Below, piece after piece: positions 18,701 to 26,477 of a stretch of DNA of 64,000 bases (its first letter is position 1; every line of letters begins with the position of its first letter). The notes beneath the pieces are model-generated. The model made no database searches. It was not told the origin of the DNA and saw only the letters and a program-made list of their open reading frames with translations. The DNA lies in contig JAXLTL010000003.1 of the NCBI GenBank assembly GCA_046330075.1, forward strand, positions 248,001-312,000, read 5' to 3'. The position numbers and the translations under genes were made by a program. Source of the stretch: JAJTFW01 sp046330075. GTDB taxonomy: Bacteria; Bacteroidota; Bacteroidia; AKYH767-A; OLB10.

Positions 18701-18741
18701 ATAGGAGAGAGCAGGAGAAGGGAGAGGAGGTGTCGCTTCAT
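15709..18741 (-). CDS. M1-family aminopeptidase with long beta-rich C-terminal extension
   Basis: The 1010-residue secreted protein starts with a signal peptide (KRH, hydrophobic core, cleavage after FAQ). The M1 domain shows GGGMEYP in place of GAMEN, then zinc motif HEVGHNWFYG and the downstream glutamate in WMDEGMNSS. From about residue 640 the sequence changes to alternating aromatic strands (YRLRYTHQNYRR, ATFRVYLGYTFSD) and ends in an arginine-rich tail. This looks like an outer-membrane barrel domain. The ATG at 18741 is preferred over the longer frame because a promoter box lies 5 nt upstream. Substrates are unknown; peptide processing at the cell surface is likely. Confidence 0.85.
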   Translation of the reverse strand: MKRHLLSLLLLSPILIFAQQQRAYFQQEVNYKIDVALNDRKHMLSANIEMEYINRSPDTLTEIWMHLWPNGYKGRNTALCNQKLADGDASLYFADEEKRGYIDSLEFTTDNESVKWDYHRNNTDICVLHLNKPLLPGNRVLIRTPFIVKIPDATFSRMGHSGQAYAISQWYPKPAVYDRNGWHPIPYLDQGEFYSEYGSFNVSITLPANYVVAATGDLQTESELQWLNQKAAEPKNISKEDPFPPSDTKTKTIRYTQKNVHDFAWFADKRYYVSKGEVTLPQSGNKVTTWTLYRNREGEYWKNAINYLNQAVLFYSEKVGEYPYNNCTALFGPLSAGGGMEYPNVTIIGETGSGFLLDAVIAHEVGHNWFYGILGSNERDHPWMDEGMNSSVESRYVLHHYPTDKFGKKNELSDAVNGGKLIGIDKFDYHESSLFEYQLPASIHIDQPIEMRSSEYLPLNYGAVVYKKTALAFDYLRAYLGESLYDQCMHAYFEEWKFKHPQPQDVKAVFEKVSGKNLSWFFDDLFNTTNQQDFALRKPHLDGTKANFTVQQRSGIAAPFVVSGLKNGTTITEQWFEADQTGRTLEIPCQGCDKLVIDPNKVMIETNYRNNGGISRLPKLRLFPTVNTQDRNYVYITPVAAWNDYNKTMAGVAIYNKFLPFRKLEYAIVPLYAFGNKELAGTANISYSFYPASDFIQEISWSNQFRMFTYGRDTYRTSEMNLTDADMHYKRFSPTITVHFKLKDPRARERKTLEFQSVHLWEDQLQYQMSPGLNFAHVVSKYKDFYRLRYTHQNYRRIDPYMESIGLEANQFVFKGDLEGQYAISYRKLSKKATFRVYLGYTFSDNSGGLYGFFLSDRNAARGTTDYAYDDLYFGRTATEGFWYQQMYLRQGGFKSYSPLGSYRSYIAALNINIDLPIPLPIRIYGDIGTAEDFKKDVKAVYDVDQLFSYNAGLCLSLARDVVEVYLPLVKSQEIVKYNETNDISLLEEIRFVFNISRLSPANLRNQLRR

Positions 18742-18746
18742 AATCT

Positions 18747-18754
18747 CAAAAGTA
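18747..18754 (-). promoter_or_regulatory. M1 peptidase promoter -7 box, 5 nt before the ATG
   Basis: TACTTTTG on the minus strand matches TAnnTTTG; five bases separate it from the ATG at 18741. Confidence 0.65.
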
Positions 18755-18843
18755 AACAAATAACCGGCGAAGGTTGTGCCGGCATTGACGAAGAATAAAC
18801 AGGGGTACGCTGAAAAACCGATGTCCGTATGGTCCGGATATTC

Positions 18844-19968
18844 TTACACCCTGGCCATTTTCCTGCCTGAATGGGCGAGGATGAGGCTGACGAATTCGTC
18901 AAACAGATACGCTGCATCGTGCGGACCGGGAGCTGCTTCCGGATGGTACTGCACAGAAAACGCAGGTTTCGATTTTAACCGGATGCCTTCGATGGTGTGA
19001 TCGTTCAGGTTGAGGTGGGTGACTTCCACATCTGCAGCTTTCTCTACGTCTTCCTGCATCACCGCAAAGCCATGATTCTGCGAAGTGATTTCGCAAGTGT
19101 CGTTGATGATATTTTTTACCGGATGATTGATCCCACGATGGCCGTGGTGCATTTTGTAGGTACGCATGCCACAGGCTTCGGCCAGTAATTGGTGTCCAAG
19201 GCAAATACCGAACAGCGGAATTCCGGAGTTCAGCAGGTCCTTTACAGTAGCAACAACGTCGGGCATTACAGAAGGGTCTCCGGGACCGTTCGACAACATG
19301 ATGCCATCGGGTTCCCATTGGCTGATTTCTGCAAATCCGGTGTTATAAGGAAAGACTCTCACCTTGCAGCCTCTTTCAGCCAGGTTACGTGCGATATTTG
19401 TTTTATAGCCTTCGTCGAGCAAGGCAACTTTAAACTGTCCGGTGGTACTGAAATCATAAGCTTCACGGGCAGATACGCGTGAACTGAGTTCCAGTCCTTC
19501 CATCGAAGGAACTTTGGCGAGCTCTTTCTTCAAAAATTCAATGTCGAGGTTGTCGGTACTGATGATCGCATTCATCGCTCCGCTCTGACGAACGTGACGA
19601 ACAATAGCGCGGGTATCCACATCCGTTATAGCGACCAGTTTGTTGGATTCCAGAAATTCCTGCACAGTCATATCACTGCCTTTACGTGAGGCGATCGGGC
19701 TCAGGTTCCGTACAATCAGTCCGGCAATTTTTGCTGAATCCGACTCTGATTCATCGTGCTTGATTCCGTAGTTGCCGATGTGCACATTCGCCATCACCAT
19801 CAGCTGTCCGGTATAGGAAGGATCGGTAAAAATCTCCTGATATCCGGTCATGCCCGTATTGAAACAAAGTTCGCCGGTGGCGATGCCTTTATAGCCTGCG
19901 GCTTTTCCATGATACACGGTACCATCGGCTAATACGAGAACTGCTGGTGATTTCGGGATGTATTTCAT
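18844..19968 (-). CDS. carA: Carbamoyl-phosphate synthase small subunit
   Basis: CarA supplies ammonia from glutamine to CarB for carbamoyl phosphate synthesis in the arginine and pyrimidine pathways. The 374-residue protein has the N-terminal CarA domain (LADGTVYHG, ELCFNTGMTGYQEIFTDPSY). The class I glutaminase domain follows, with nucleophile Cys in FGICLGHQL and the HPE-type motif in QYHPEAAPGPHD. The promoter box at 19998 precedes it. carB is not in the window, so the subunits are not in one operon here. Confidence 0.96.
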   Translation of the reverse strand: MKYIPKSPAVLVLADGTVYHGKAAGYKGIATGELCFNTGMTGYQEIFTDPSYTGQLMVMANVHIGNYGIKHDESESDSAKIAGLIVRNLSPIASRKGSDMTVQEFLESNKLVAITDVDTRAIVRHVRQSGAMNAIISTDNLDIEFLKKELAKVPSMEGLELSSRVSAREAYDFSTTGQFKVALLDEGYKTNIARNLAERGCKVRVFPYNTGFAEISQWEPDGIMLSNGPGDPSVMPDVVATVKDLLNSGIPLFGICLGHQLLAEACGMRTYKMHHGHRGINHPVKNIINDTCEITSQNHGFAVMQEDVEKAADVEVTHLNLNDHTIEGIRLKSKPAFSVQYHPEAAPGPHDAAYLFDEFVSLILAHSGRKMARV

Positions 19969-19997
19969 TTATGACGAAGAGGATGAATTCTAAAATG

Positions 19998-20005
19998 CAA
20001 ATTTA
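19998..20005 (-). promoter_or_regulatory. carA promoter -7 box
   Basis: TAAATTTG on the minus strand matches TAnnTTTG, 29 nt before the carA ATG. No pyrimidine- or arginine-responsive element was recognised in the leader. Confidence 0.6.
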
Positions 20006-20221
20006 GCGTTTATTTCGGGAGGATGTACAGTATTTAATTGACTGGTTAATAGGAGATTGTCGAAAGTAAAGCAAATACTTTTGAACAAAAAGCCAATTAG
20101 GGAGGAAGAAAATGGAAGTGAACAGACCTGAAGGCGGGAAGGTAAAGGGGAAATGAAGCGTTTGAACGGTCTTCAGATCATCAATTCGGGTGATTTTGTA
20201 GGATGGCGATGTTTATATAGA

Positions 20222-20229
20222 TATATTTG
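20222..20229 (+). promoter_or_regulatory. Promoter -7 box for the gene at 20253
   Basis: TATATTTG matches TAnnTTTG. A TTTG at 20195-20198 could be the -33 element (23-nt spacing). The start codon follows after 23 nt. The 284-nt spacer from carA to the gene at 20253 holds only this and the divergent carA promoter. Confidence 0.65.
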
Positions 20230-20252
20230 AACCTCACCTTATAACCCTAACT

Positions 20253-20723
20253 ATGAAAAAATTCTCCCTTATCCGTATGGTTACATCCGGAAAGCTTTAC
20301 TACCATTTCTTTGCGGTAGTGGGCATGATTTCATCCATTGGTCTTTTGATTTCCTGGATTTCTGTAGATGATCCTGTGGAACAGGTTACAGTATTAGCAG
20401 AGCCTTCTGCCAAGGATGTAAACGTATCGACTGCAGAAGCTGCTGCTGCTGTGGAAGCGTACAAATGGAGAGTATCAAAGGATGCTACTGATCTTCCGCG
20501 GGGGTATTTTATTTCGAGAGAATCGCTGCAATGGTTGTTGCAGGATCCGAATAACAATGGGGTATATATTTATCCCGGTTTCACTGCGGCCAGCCGTTTT
20601 TGCCTGATTGCAGAAGGAGGCAGGGCAGATAACGCCGGACAACGAATTGTGGAAGGTCTGGACGGCAAAAGGGTCATGAGCGAGACGCTTTGTCCCAATG
20701 ACTGTGGAACACTGGCGAGATAG
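20253..20723 (+). CDS. Hypothetical single-pass membrane protein
   Basis: The 156-residue protein has one membrane helix (about residues 18-37, FFAVVGMISSIGLLISWISV). A soluble part with an alanine-rich helix (AEAAAAVEAYKW) and a C-terminal PNDCGTLAR with two cysteines close together (TLCPNDCGT) follows. No family is recognised. It lies 23 nt upstream of the TPR-adenylate cyclase gene and probably shares its transcript, so it could be a partner or sensor for the cyclase. That link is inference from spacing alone. Confidence 0.6.
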   Translation: MKKFSLIRMVTSGKLYYHFFAVVGMISSIGLLISWISVDDPVEQVTVLAEPSAKDVNVSTAEAAAAVEAYKWRVSKDATDLPRGYFISRESLQWLLQDPNNNGVYIYPGFTAASRFCLIAEGGRADNAGQRIVEGLDGKRVMSETLCPNDCGTLAR

Positions 20724-20746
20724 AAAATCAATTTCTTTTTAGTGGT

Positions 20747-22564
20747 ATGTTACCAGCGTTCAGGCAATGGATCGGGTCGCGGGTGTTATGGCTGTTGATA
20801 GCCGGGATTGGTTTGTCATGCGGCGTCCGGGCTGGCAGTGATTTTCATCCCGATAGTTTGTTGGGAATTGTCAATGCGTCCACCCATAATCGGGAGCAGA
20901 TGCTGAAAACGCTCCATTTACTGGTGCGCGGTTACCTGAGTGAAAACAAACCCGATTCTGCAAACACTTATCTGCTCAAGGCGATGGATGCAGGGAAGCA
21001 ATCAAAAGACCCTGCACTTACGGGCATGACCTGGTATCTGCAGGGCAAGCTGCATCTTTCACTGCTTGACTACGATCGCGCCATGATGAGTTTTATCGAA
21101 GCCGATAAATTATTTAAATCAGCAGGAGCAAAAAAGGAACATGGTCTCACAGAAATGCAATTCGGGATTCTCCTGTATGCCCAACATAATTTTAAAGCAG
21201 CCGGAGATTATTTCAAAAGTGCCAACATTATTCTGAAAGCGGAAAATGATACGCTGAATGCTGTAACAACTCAGTATCTGCTTGGACTCTCACTCACTGA
21301 GCTCAACCGTTTCGAGGATGCGGAGAAGGTGCTCAAAGAATCTCTGGTGATGTGTACACGATATGGGTTTACCCAGCGCAGTATGGAAAGCCGGATGGGC
21401 CTCGCGGAGCTCTACCTGAAGATGAACCGCAATGAAGAGAGCATTCGTGAAGCCGGACTTGCACTCGACTACTATCGTACTGTTGAGCAGGAAGGCACTT
21501 CGGATCAGTCGGGAAAAGCAAGGGCGGAATTTATCATCGGAAAATCTGCTGCCGGTCTCGGACGATTCGTGTTGGCAGAGGAGATGCTGGAAAAGGCATT
21601 GGAACATGAAAGGCTGGCCAGGCATTACGATGCCTGTGTCCGGATATCGGAAGCCCTGATTCATGTGTATGATTATCTCGAGAAATACAAAAAAGCAATT
21701 GCGCAGGTGCAGGACATGCTGCAATGGAAGGATTCACTGAAAAATTCAGAAGCCGAACAAACGATGCGCATTCTTGAAGACCGGCAGAACATTCAGTTGC
21801 AGAATTCGCGCATTGAATTACTCACTTCACAAAAGGAGAATGATAAAAAAATCCGCTTTGCCCTGATTGCCCTCGCTGTGGTATTGCTGGTACTGGCCGT
21901 GAATTCCTACCAGAAATTCAAACTTAAAAAGGATTCGGAGCGGAAAATGGATGAGCTCTTATTGAATATTCTTCCTTCAGAAGTGGCCGAAGAATTAAAA
22001 ACGAAGGGGAAGGCTACATCCCGTTTATTTCCCTCGGTGACCGTTATGTTTGTAGATATAGTTGATTTTACAAAGATGAGTGAGCGTTTGAGTCCAGAAA
22101 CCCTGGTTGCTGACCTGCATCATCTGTTTACAGGGTTTGATGTAATCAGTGCACGTCACAAGCTTGAAAAGATAAAAACGCTGGGAGATGCATATTTATG
22201 TGCAGGAGGAGTGCCCGTTGAAAATGAAACGCATGCATTCGATACGATTGCAGCAGCACGAGAGATGCTGGAGTTTATTGCTGCCTGTAATCAGGAAAAG
22301 CCCCGGTCTGAACAGCTTCAGGTACGGATCGGAATTCACTCCGGTCCGGTTGTGGCCGGAATAGTAGGCATCAAGAAATTTGCCTTTGATATCTGGGGAG
22401 ATACTGTAAATATTGCTGCACGAATGGAGCAGTCAGGAGAACCGGGTAGAATAAATATTTCAGGAACTACATTTTCCATTGTGCAGCGCATGGTGTCGTG
22501 CAGCAGTCGTGGTAAAGTGAGTGCAAAGAATAAAGGGGAGATTTCAATGTATTATGTTGTGTAA
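20747..22564 (+). CDS. TPR-containing class III adenylate/guanylate cyclase
   Basis: The 605-residue protein combines a signal or first hydrophobic segment, a run of TPR-like helix pairs (about residues 40-330, for example LSLLDYDRAMMSFIEADKLF), a membrane helix near 367-388 and a C-terminal cyclase domain. The cyclase part begins with LLNILPSEVAEELK. It has metal-binding MFVDIVDFTKMS, EKIKTLGDAYLCAGG with the purine-selecting Lys, GIHSGPVVAGIVG, and FDIWGDTVNIAARME. The Lys in EKIKT and Asp in FDIWG favour ATP. The TPR part should lie outside the inner membrane and the cyclase inside, suggesting a signal receptor making cAMP. The ligand is unknown. Confidence 0.85.
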   Translation: MLPAFRQWIGSRVLWLLIAGIGLSCGVRAGSDFHPDSLLGIVNASTHNREQMLKTLHLLVRGYLSENKPDSANTYLLKAMDAGKQSKDPALTGMTWYLQGKLHLSLLDYDRAMMSFIEADKLFKSAGAKKEHGLTEMQFGILLYAQHNFKAAGDYFKSANIILKAENDTLNAVTTQYLLGLSLTELNRFEDAEKVLKESLVMCTRYGFTQRSMESRMGLAELYLKMNRNEESIREAGLALDYYRTVEQEGTSDQSGKARAEFIIGKSAAGLGRFVLAEEMLEKALEHERLARHYDACVRISEALIHVYDYLEKYKKAIAQVQDMLQWKDSLKNSEAEQTMRILEDRQNIQLQNSRIELLTSQKENDKKIRFALIALAVVLLVLAVNSYQKFKLKKDSERKMDELLLNILPSEVAEELKTKGKATSRLFPSVTVMFVDIVDFTKMSERLSPETLVADLHHLFTGFDVISARHKLEKIKTLGDAYLCAGGVPVENETHAFDTIAAAREMLEFIAACNQEKPRSEQLQVRIGIHSGPVVAGIVGIKKFAFDIWGDTVNIAARMEQSGEPGRINISGTTFSIVQRMVSCSSRGKVSAKNKGEISMYYVV

Positions 22565-22595
22565 AACTCACAGCAGCAGATACGTCCCATTCCGC

Positions 22596-22603
22596 TATGT
22601 TTG
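22596..22603 (+). promoter_or_regulatory. rnhA promoter -7 box, 4 nt before the ATG
   Basis: TATGTTTG matches TAnnTTTG. Four bases (CAGC) separate it from the ATG at 22608, which sets the start of the RNase HI gene and predicts a leaderless transcript. Confidence 0.65.
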
Positions 22604-22607
22604 CAGC

Positions 22608-23252
22608 ATGGCAACGGGGAAACCAAAGTTTTATGTAGTGTGGGAGGGACGGCGTCCGGGTGTTTATACCACCTGGGAGGAGTGCAAGAAAAACATCGAT
22701 GGATTTCCCAATGCTAAGTACAAGTCCTTTCCTTCCAAAAAAGAAGCTGAAGCCGCGTTGGAGCAACATCCTGCGCGACATCTCTACCGTAAAGCCGCCA
22801 CGACGAACGAACCGGCACATGTAAAAGGTGCACGCATTGGTCAGCCCAAACCCGATAGCTGGTGTGTAGATGCCGCCTGCAGCGGGAATCCCGGATTGAT
22901 GGAATACCGCGGTGTGGATTTCAATACAAGGGAAGAAATTTTTCACATGGGACCTTATCCCGACGGTACCAACAACATCGGCGAATTTCTCGCGCTGGTG
23001 CATGCGTTGGCAATGCTTGCGAAGGAAAACAAGGGAAGTACGATTATCTATTCTGATTCTAAGATCGCCATTGGTTGGGTGAAGAAAAAGAAATGCGGAA
23101 CCAAACTTGAGCGCACCGGACGCAACGATGTATTGTTTGAATACATCCGCCGCGCCGAATCCTGGCTCGAAAACAACCGTTACACCAATCCGATTTTAAA
23201 ATGGGAAACCGAAGTATGGGGTGAGATTCCCGCCGATTTCGGGAGGAAGTGA
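22608..23252 (+). CDS. rnhA: Ribonuclease HI with N-terminal hybrid-binding (viroplasmin-like) domain
   Basis: The 214-residue enzyme cleaves RNA in RNA-DNA hybrids. Residues 6-50 form the caulimovirus viroplasmin-like domain (KFYVVWEGRRPGVYTTWEEC, GFPNAKYKSF), which binds hybrids. The catalytic domain has the acidic residues in WCVDAACSGNPG, NNIGEFLALVHAL and IYSDSKIAIGWVK. The frame is open to 22521, but the family N-terminus and a promoter box 4 nt upstream place the start at 22608. It stands behind the cyclase gene but has its own promoter. Confidence 0.9.
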   Translation: MATGKPKFYVVWEGRRPGVYTTWEECKKNIDGFPNAKYKSFPSKKEAEAALEQHPARHLYRKAATTNEPAHVKGARIGQPKPDSWCVDAACSGNPGLMEYRGVDFNTREEIFHMGPYPDGTNNIGEFLALVHALAMLAKENKGSTIIYSDSKIAIGWVKKKKCGTKLERTGRNDVLFEYIRRAESWLENNRYTNPILKWETEVWGEIPADFGRK

Positions 23253-23306
23253 GATGGTGATGGCAGGTAAATATTTTTTAATCATCCACTGGCTTGTATT
23301 TCTTCG

Positions 23307-23314
23307 TATATTAG
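23307..23314 (+). promoter_or_regulatory. Promoter -7 box of the DUF433/DUF5615 operon
   Basis: TATATTAG (one mismatch to TAnnTTTG) ends 4 nt before the ATG at 23319, the same spacing as at dnaB, rnhA and glcD. Confidence 0.5.
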
Positions 23315-23318
23315 TACC

Positions 23319-23540
23319 ATGAATTATCAAAATTACATATCAATCGACTCTACTATACGCTTTGGAAAGCCTGTAATTAAAGGTTCCCGTGTAAGTGTAT
23401 ATGATGTATTAGGTTGGTTGGCTTCCGGAATGAGCATTGAACAGATTCTGAGTGACTTTCCTGAACTTAAGGAGGTAGAAATCAGAGCTTGCCTTGCATT
23501 TGCGGCAGATCGGGAACACAGGATGAGAATTGCCTCATGA
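23319..23540 (+). CDS. DUF433-family antitoxin
   Basis: The 73-residue protein fits the DUF433 family, small winged-helix-like proteins that act as antitoxins and probably autorepressors. Characteristic segments are RFGKPVIKGSRVSVYDVLGWLASGMS and SDFPELKEVEIRACLAFAADRE. Its stop codon overlaps the start of the following DUF5615 gene in an ATGA. That coupling is typical of a toxin-antitoxin operon. It should bind the toxin and, through its DNA-binding fold, the operon promoter. Confidence 0.85.
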   Translation: MNYQNYISIDSTIRFGKPVIKGSRVSVYDVLGWLASGMSIEQILSDFPELKEVEIRACLAFAADREHRMRIAS

Positions 23541-23869
23541 AACTTCTGTTTGATCAGAATATATCATTCAGAATCCTGAAAAAGATCGCTTCAGTATTTC
23601 CTAATGCGCAGCAAACAAATCGCTTAATGTTGAGTCAATCGACGGATCATGAAGTATGGAATTTTGCCAGGAAGAATAGCTATTGCATAGTGACATTTGA
23701 TTCTGATTTTATAGATATTTCAGTATTAAAGGGATGCCCTCCGAAAGTAATTTGGCTTAAACTCGGAAATTCATCCACTGACCGTATTGCCGAAGTGTTA
23801 TTGAAGAGCCAGGGATTGATTACGGAGTTTATTAATAACCCGGAATTGTGTTTTTTGGAATTGAGTTGA
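23537..23869 (+). CDS. DUF5615 PIN-like toxin (putative RNase)
   Basis: The 110-residue protein belongs to the PIN-like DUF5615 group that pairs with DUF433. The first acidic site is in KLLFDQNISFRILKKI near the N-terminus, and a second is in CIVTFDSDFIDIS (around residue 58). The longer frame beginning at 23489 is rejected because the ATG at 23537 overlaps the antitoxin stop (ATGA) and gives the family N-terminus MKLLFDQN. It is likely an RNA-cleaving toxin held in check by the upstream protein; the target RNA is unknown. Confidence 0.82.
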   Translation: MKLLFDQNISFRILKKIASVFPNAQQTNRLMLSQSTDHEVWNFARKNSYCIVTFDSDFIDISVLKGCPPKVIWLKLGNSSTDRIAEVLLKSQGLITEFINNPELCFLELS

Positions 23870-23897
23870 TATAGTTATTTGATTTTACCTTTGATTC

Positions 23898-25430
23898 ATG
23901 CGCTCCCTCTTCCTCATTATTTTTCTCCTGATCAACGCAACGGCTTCTGCTCAACATTATACCGACCGGTATTGGGCATTCGGAGACAGTGCAGGTATTG
24001 ATTTTAAAAATTTACAAAATCCGGTACCTGCTTCAAGTGTATTACGCAGTAGGGGAACCTGTGCCAGTATCTGTGATAGTACCGGAGATTTGTTGTTTTA
24101 TTGTGGTACACCATATGTCTATCAATGGATAATAAATCCTAATTTTGATTATACAGTTGGATATGTTGTAAATAAAAGTCATTCATTAATGCAAGGAGGT
24201 GACTCATTAGTTGGTGCATTTTGGTATCAGGAAATGATAATCGTTCCGGATCCGGGCGATAGTAACCGTTTTTATGTATTCAGTGCTGGCGTGGCTCAGC
24301 CAGTTGTAGGTTTGTATTATTCAATTGTTGATTTGAGTTATAATGGCGGCTTAGGAAAAGTGGTGCAGAAGAATGTTCAATTACGCGGTGATACCATATG
24401 TGATGGCATCACCGCAGTTCGTCATGGAAATGGACGAGACTGGTGGGTACTTGTGAGGAATTGGAGGGATGTACCAACGAATGAGGTATTTGTTTATTTA
24501 GTTGATCCTGGAGGTGTAACGGCATTACCAATTCAAAACATTGGGTATTCAGAGGTTTTTTCAGGGTTTAAACGATTTAAATTTAACTTACTCGGTAATC
24601 GATTATATGAAGTTTCATCTACAGGATTTATTGGGTCTATGGACTTTGATCGTTGTACAGGCCAACTTTCTAACCAAGTAACATACTGCTTACCAAATAC
24701 GCCTTATTTGGGCTTTTGGGGCTTTGAAGTGTCACCGGATGAAAATTATCTCTACACATCACTGATATACCAGACACCGAATCAGGACACGAGTTATATA
24801 TTGCAATTCGACTTGAATGCAACAAATTTTTTAGCAAGTGCTGACACTTTGGGTACATTCACAGCTCCAGATACACCAGGCTTATTAGAATTAGGTCCTG
24901 ATGGAAAAATATATGTAAGCATTACATGGGCTGGAGGTGATACTTGTTTTGACTACCTATATTGTTACGGAACTGTGAATACAACTAATTCAAATTTATC
25001 GGTAATCAATTACCCGGATAGTGCCGGTGCTGCTTGTGGATTCCAACCGTTTTCATTCAACTTAGGAGGGCATAAGACTTATTGGGGTCTTCCCAACAAT
25101 CATAATTATGAATTAGGAGCCTGGGTAGGATCGCCATGTGATACACTTTCTGTTGGAATTCCTGAATTTATTCAAAGAAACGGAGAGTTGAAATTGTATT
25201 ATGATAAATCCTGGCAAACAGTATTTATCAATGCGGAGCAATTACTCGGGAAGAACGCAATCTTACAGTTTTATAATTTGAATGGGCAGTTGATTGATGA
25301 ATTGAAAAATCCCGTGCAAGGAGGTTATTTAACATACAGCTCTTCATTTGCTTCCCAGCCGGATGGATTATATATTGTCCGACTACAGACAGAAAAGGAA
25401 GTGTTGACTGGAAAATTTGTGAAGTGGTGA
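23898..25430 (+). CDS. Secreted T9SS cargo protein
   Basis: The 510-residue protein has a signal peptide (RSLFLIIFLLINATASAQ) and a mature start HYTDRYWAFGDSAGIDF typical of surface proteins of gliding and environmental Bacteroidota. The body is beta-rich with propeller-like strands (NRFYVFSAG, ENYLYTSLIYQ, DGKIYVSIT). The last 80 residues form a type A sorting domain (NAILQFYNLNGQLIDEL ... DGLYIVRLQTEKEVLTGKFVKW, given in parts). This domain directs it through the type IX secretion system to the surface or medium. Its function there is unknown. No terminator is obvious; the stop runs directly into the repeat at 25440. Confidence 0.78.
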   Translation: MRSLFLIIFLLINATASAQHYTDRYWAFGDSAGIDFKNLQNPVPASSVLRSRGTCASICDSTGDLLFYCGTPYVYQWIINPNFDYTVGYVVNKSHSLMQGGDSLVGAFWYQEMIIVPDPGDSNRFYVFSAGVAQPVVGLYYSIVDLSYNGGLGKVVQKNVQLRGDTICDGITAVRHGNGRDWWVLVRNWRDVPTNEVFVYLVDPGGVTALPIQNIGYSEVFSGFKRFKFNLLGNRLYEVSSTGFIGSMDFDRCTGQLSNQVTYCLPNTPYLGFWGFEVSPDENYLYTSLIYQTPNQDTSYILQFDLNATNFLASADTLGTFTAPDTPGLLELGPDGKIYVSITWAGGDTCFDYLYCYGTVNTTNSNLSVINYPDSAGAACGFQPFSFNLGGHKTYWGLPNNHNYELGAWVGSPCDTLSVGIPEFIQRNGELKLYYDKSWQTVFINAEQLLGKNAILQFYNLNGQLIDELKNPVQGGYLTYSSSFASQPDGLYIVRLQTEKEVLTGKFVKW

Positions 25431-25439
25431 GGTGGTGTC

Positions 25440-25577
25440 CGGTGGCTTCGGCTCCGCTCAGCCACCGGTGGAATAGTATAGTATCTAAACGCTGGCTTCG
25501 TCCGATAGCTATCGGACCGATAGCTATCAGACCGATTGCTATCGGACTACGGTGGCTGAGCGGAGCCGAAGCCACCG
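25440..25577. repeat. 28-bp inverted repeat flanking three tandem palindromes
   Basis: A perfect 28-bp inverted pair occupies 25440-25467 and 25550-25577 (core GGTGGCTTCGGCTCCGCTCA and its complement). Each arm can also fold by itself (GGTGGCT with AGCCACC). Between them three near-identical units follow each other at a 15-16 nt period: TCCGATAGCTATCGGA at 25501-25516, CCGATAGCTATCAG at 25517-25530 and CCGATTGCTATCGGA at 25532-25546. The element lies between two convergent genes, where it may act as a bidirectional terminator. It looks like an intergenic repeat family rather than a gene; the first palindrome recurs at 62995. Confidence 0.85.
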
Positions 25578-25595
25578 TAGTCCGGCCCTATTCTT

Positions 25596-26468
25596 CTACG
25601 TCTTTACACTCGCCGTATCCACAATCCTTCTGATCGCGTCTTCTAAAAATGCAGGAATCAGCGTGGATTGCGTGAGACTGATTTTGTCGGGATCGTTGAG
25701 GTGCAAAAGCATCTCGTCGTATTTTTCCTGTCCGTGGTGCTTGACGATGATCTGCTTTTTATCGTCGCGTAAAAGATAATGCAGCATCCCCACCGGATCG
25801 GCTTCCGGGTGACATTGCGTGCCGATCATCTCCGGCGTAAAACGAACCGACATCAACGCGCGTTCATACGGAACATGCGGTCGATCTTTTTCAATCGCTA
25901 AGATCTTCGCGCCGATTTTATCGATCTGATGATGATCGGGTTGAACAACCTGCCAGTCGCGGCTGTCAACAGCATAGAAAGGATCGGGGAGGGCAGCGAA
26001 GACTTTTTCTTCTTTGCCTTCTTCGGTGAGATGTACCGGGAAAATGCCGAAGGCTGTACTCTTCCGCTTGATTACATCACCAATTTCAAGATGACGGCAC
26101 ATGAGCTGGAAAGAGTGACAAATGAAAAAGACAAATTTTTTGTTTTCGCTTTCGCGGTTATGTTCGAGCAAGCGATCAATCAGACTGAAATATTCTTTCT
26201 CCCAGTGAGCGCCGGGTTCTTCCAGTGGACTTCCCGGACCGCCGCTGCTGATGTAAATATCAAAACTATCGTCTGGGATTTCATCACGGAAACGCACATC
26301 AAAACGCTCGCAGCTCAAGGTCCAGGGTGAAGGTACATCCTGACGGCTGAGAATGTTCTGAATGCCGCGCATGCCCTCGTTCGGCTCGTTGTTGTAGAGG
26401 TCGAGGATGGCGACACGAATCAGTGGTTGGTTTTCCTGTTCCGGCACGTAACGGTGATAGAATCCCAT
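25596..26468 (-). CDS. Class I glutamine amidotransferase-like protein
   Basis: The 290-residue protein has a GATase1 core. Its conserved early segment IRVAILDLYNN precedes the YISSGGPGSP oxyanion-type turn. The nucleophile Cys is in FFICHSFQLM (about residue 125), and the His-Glu pair is in TQCHPEAD (about residue 228). The nucleophile elbow is ICHSFQ rather than the usual GxCxGxQ, so the family is a divergent GATase branch. It ends the four-gene minus-strand set, 9 nt behind the YbdK-like ligase. That suggests it hydrolyses glutamine or a gamma-glutamyl compound for, or made by, that ligase. The substrate is inferred, not shown. Confidence 0.8.
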   Translation of the reverse strand: MGFYHRYVPEQENQPLIRVAILDLYNNEPNEGMRGIQNILSRQDVPSPWTLSCERFDVRFRDEIPDDSFDIYISSGGPGSPLEEPGAHWEKEYFSLIDRLLEHNRESENKKFVFFICHSFQLMCRHLEIGDVIKRKSTAFGIFPVHLTEEGKEEKVFAALPDPFYAVDSRDWQVVQPDHHQIDKIGAKILAIEKDRPHVPYERALMSVRFTPEMIGTQCHPEADPVGMLHYLLRDDKKQIIVKHHGQEKYDEMLLHLNDPDKISLTQSTLIPAFLEDAIRRIVDTASVKT

Positions 26469-26477
26469 TTTATACGA

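Noticed and set aside
25424..25633. Short open frames through the repeat island (periodic Ile-Ala-Ile-Gly)
   Set aside because: The periodic protein simply reflects the tandem palindromes; no start signal or homology.
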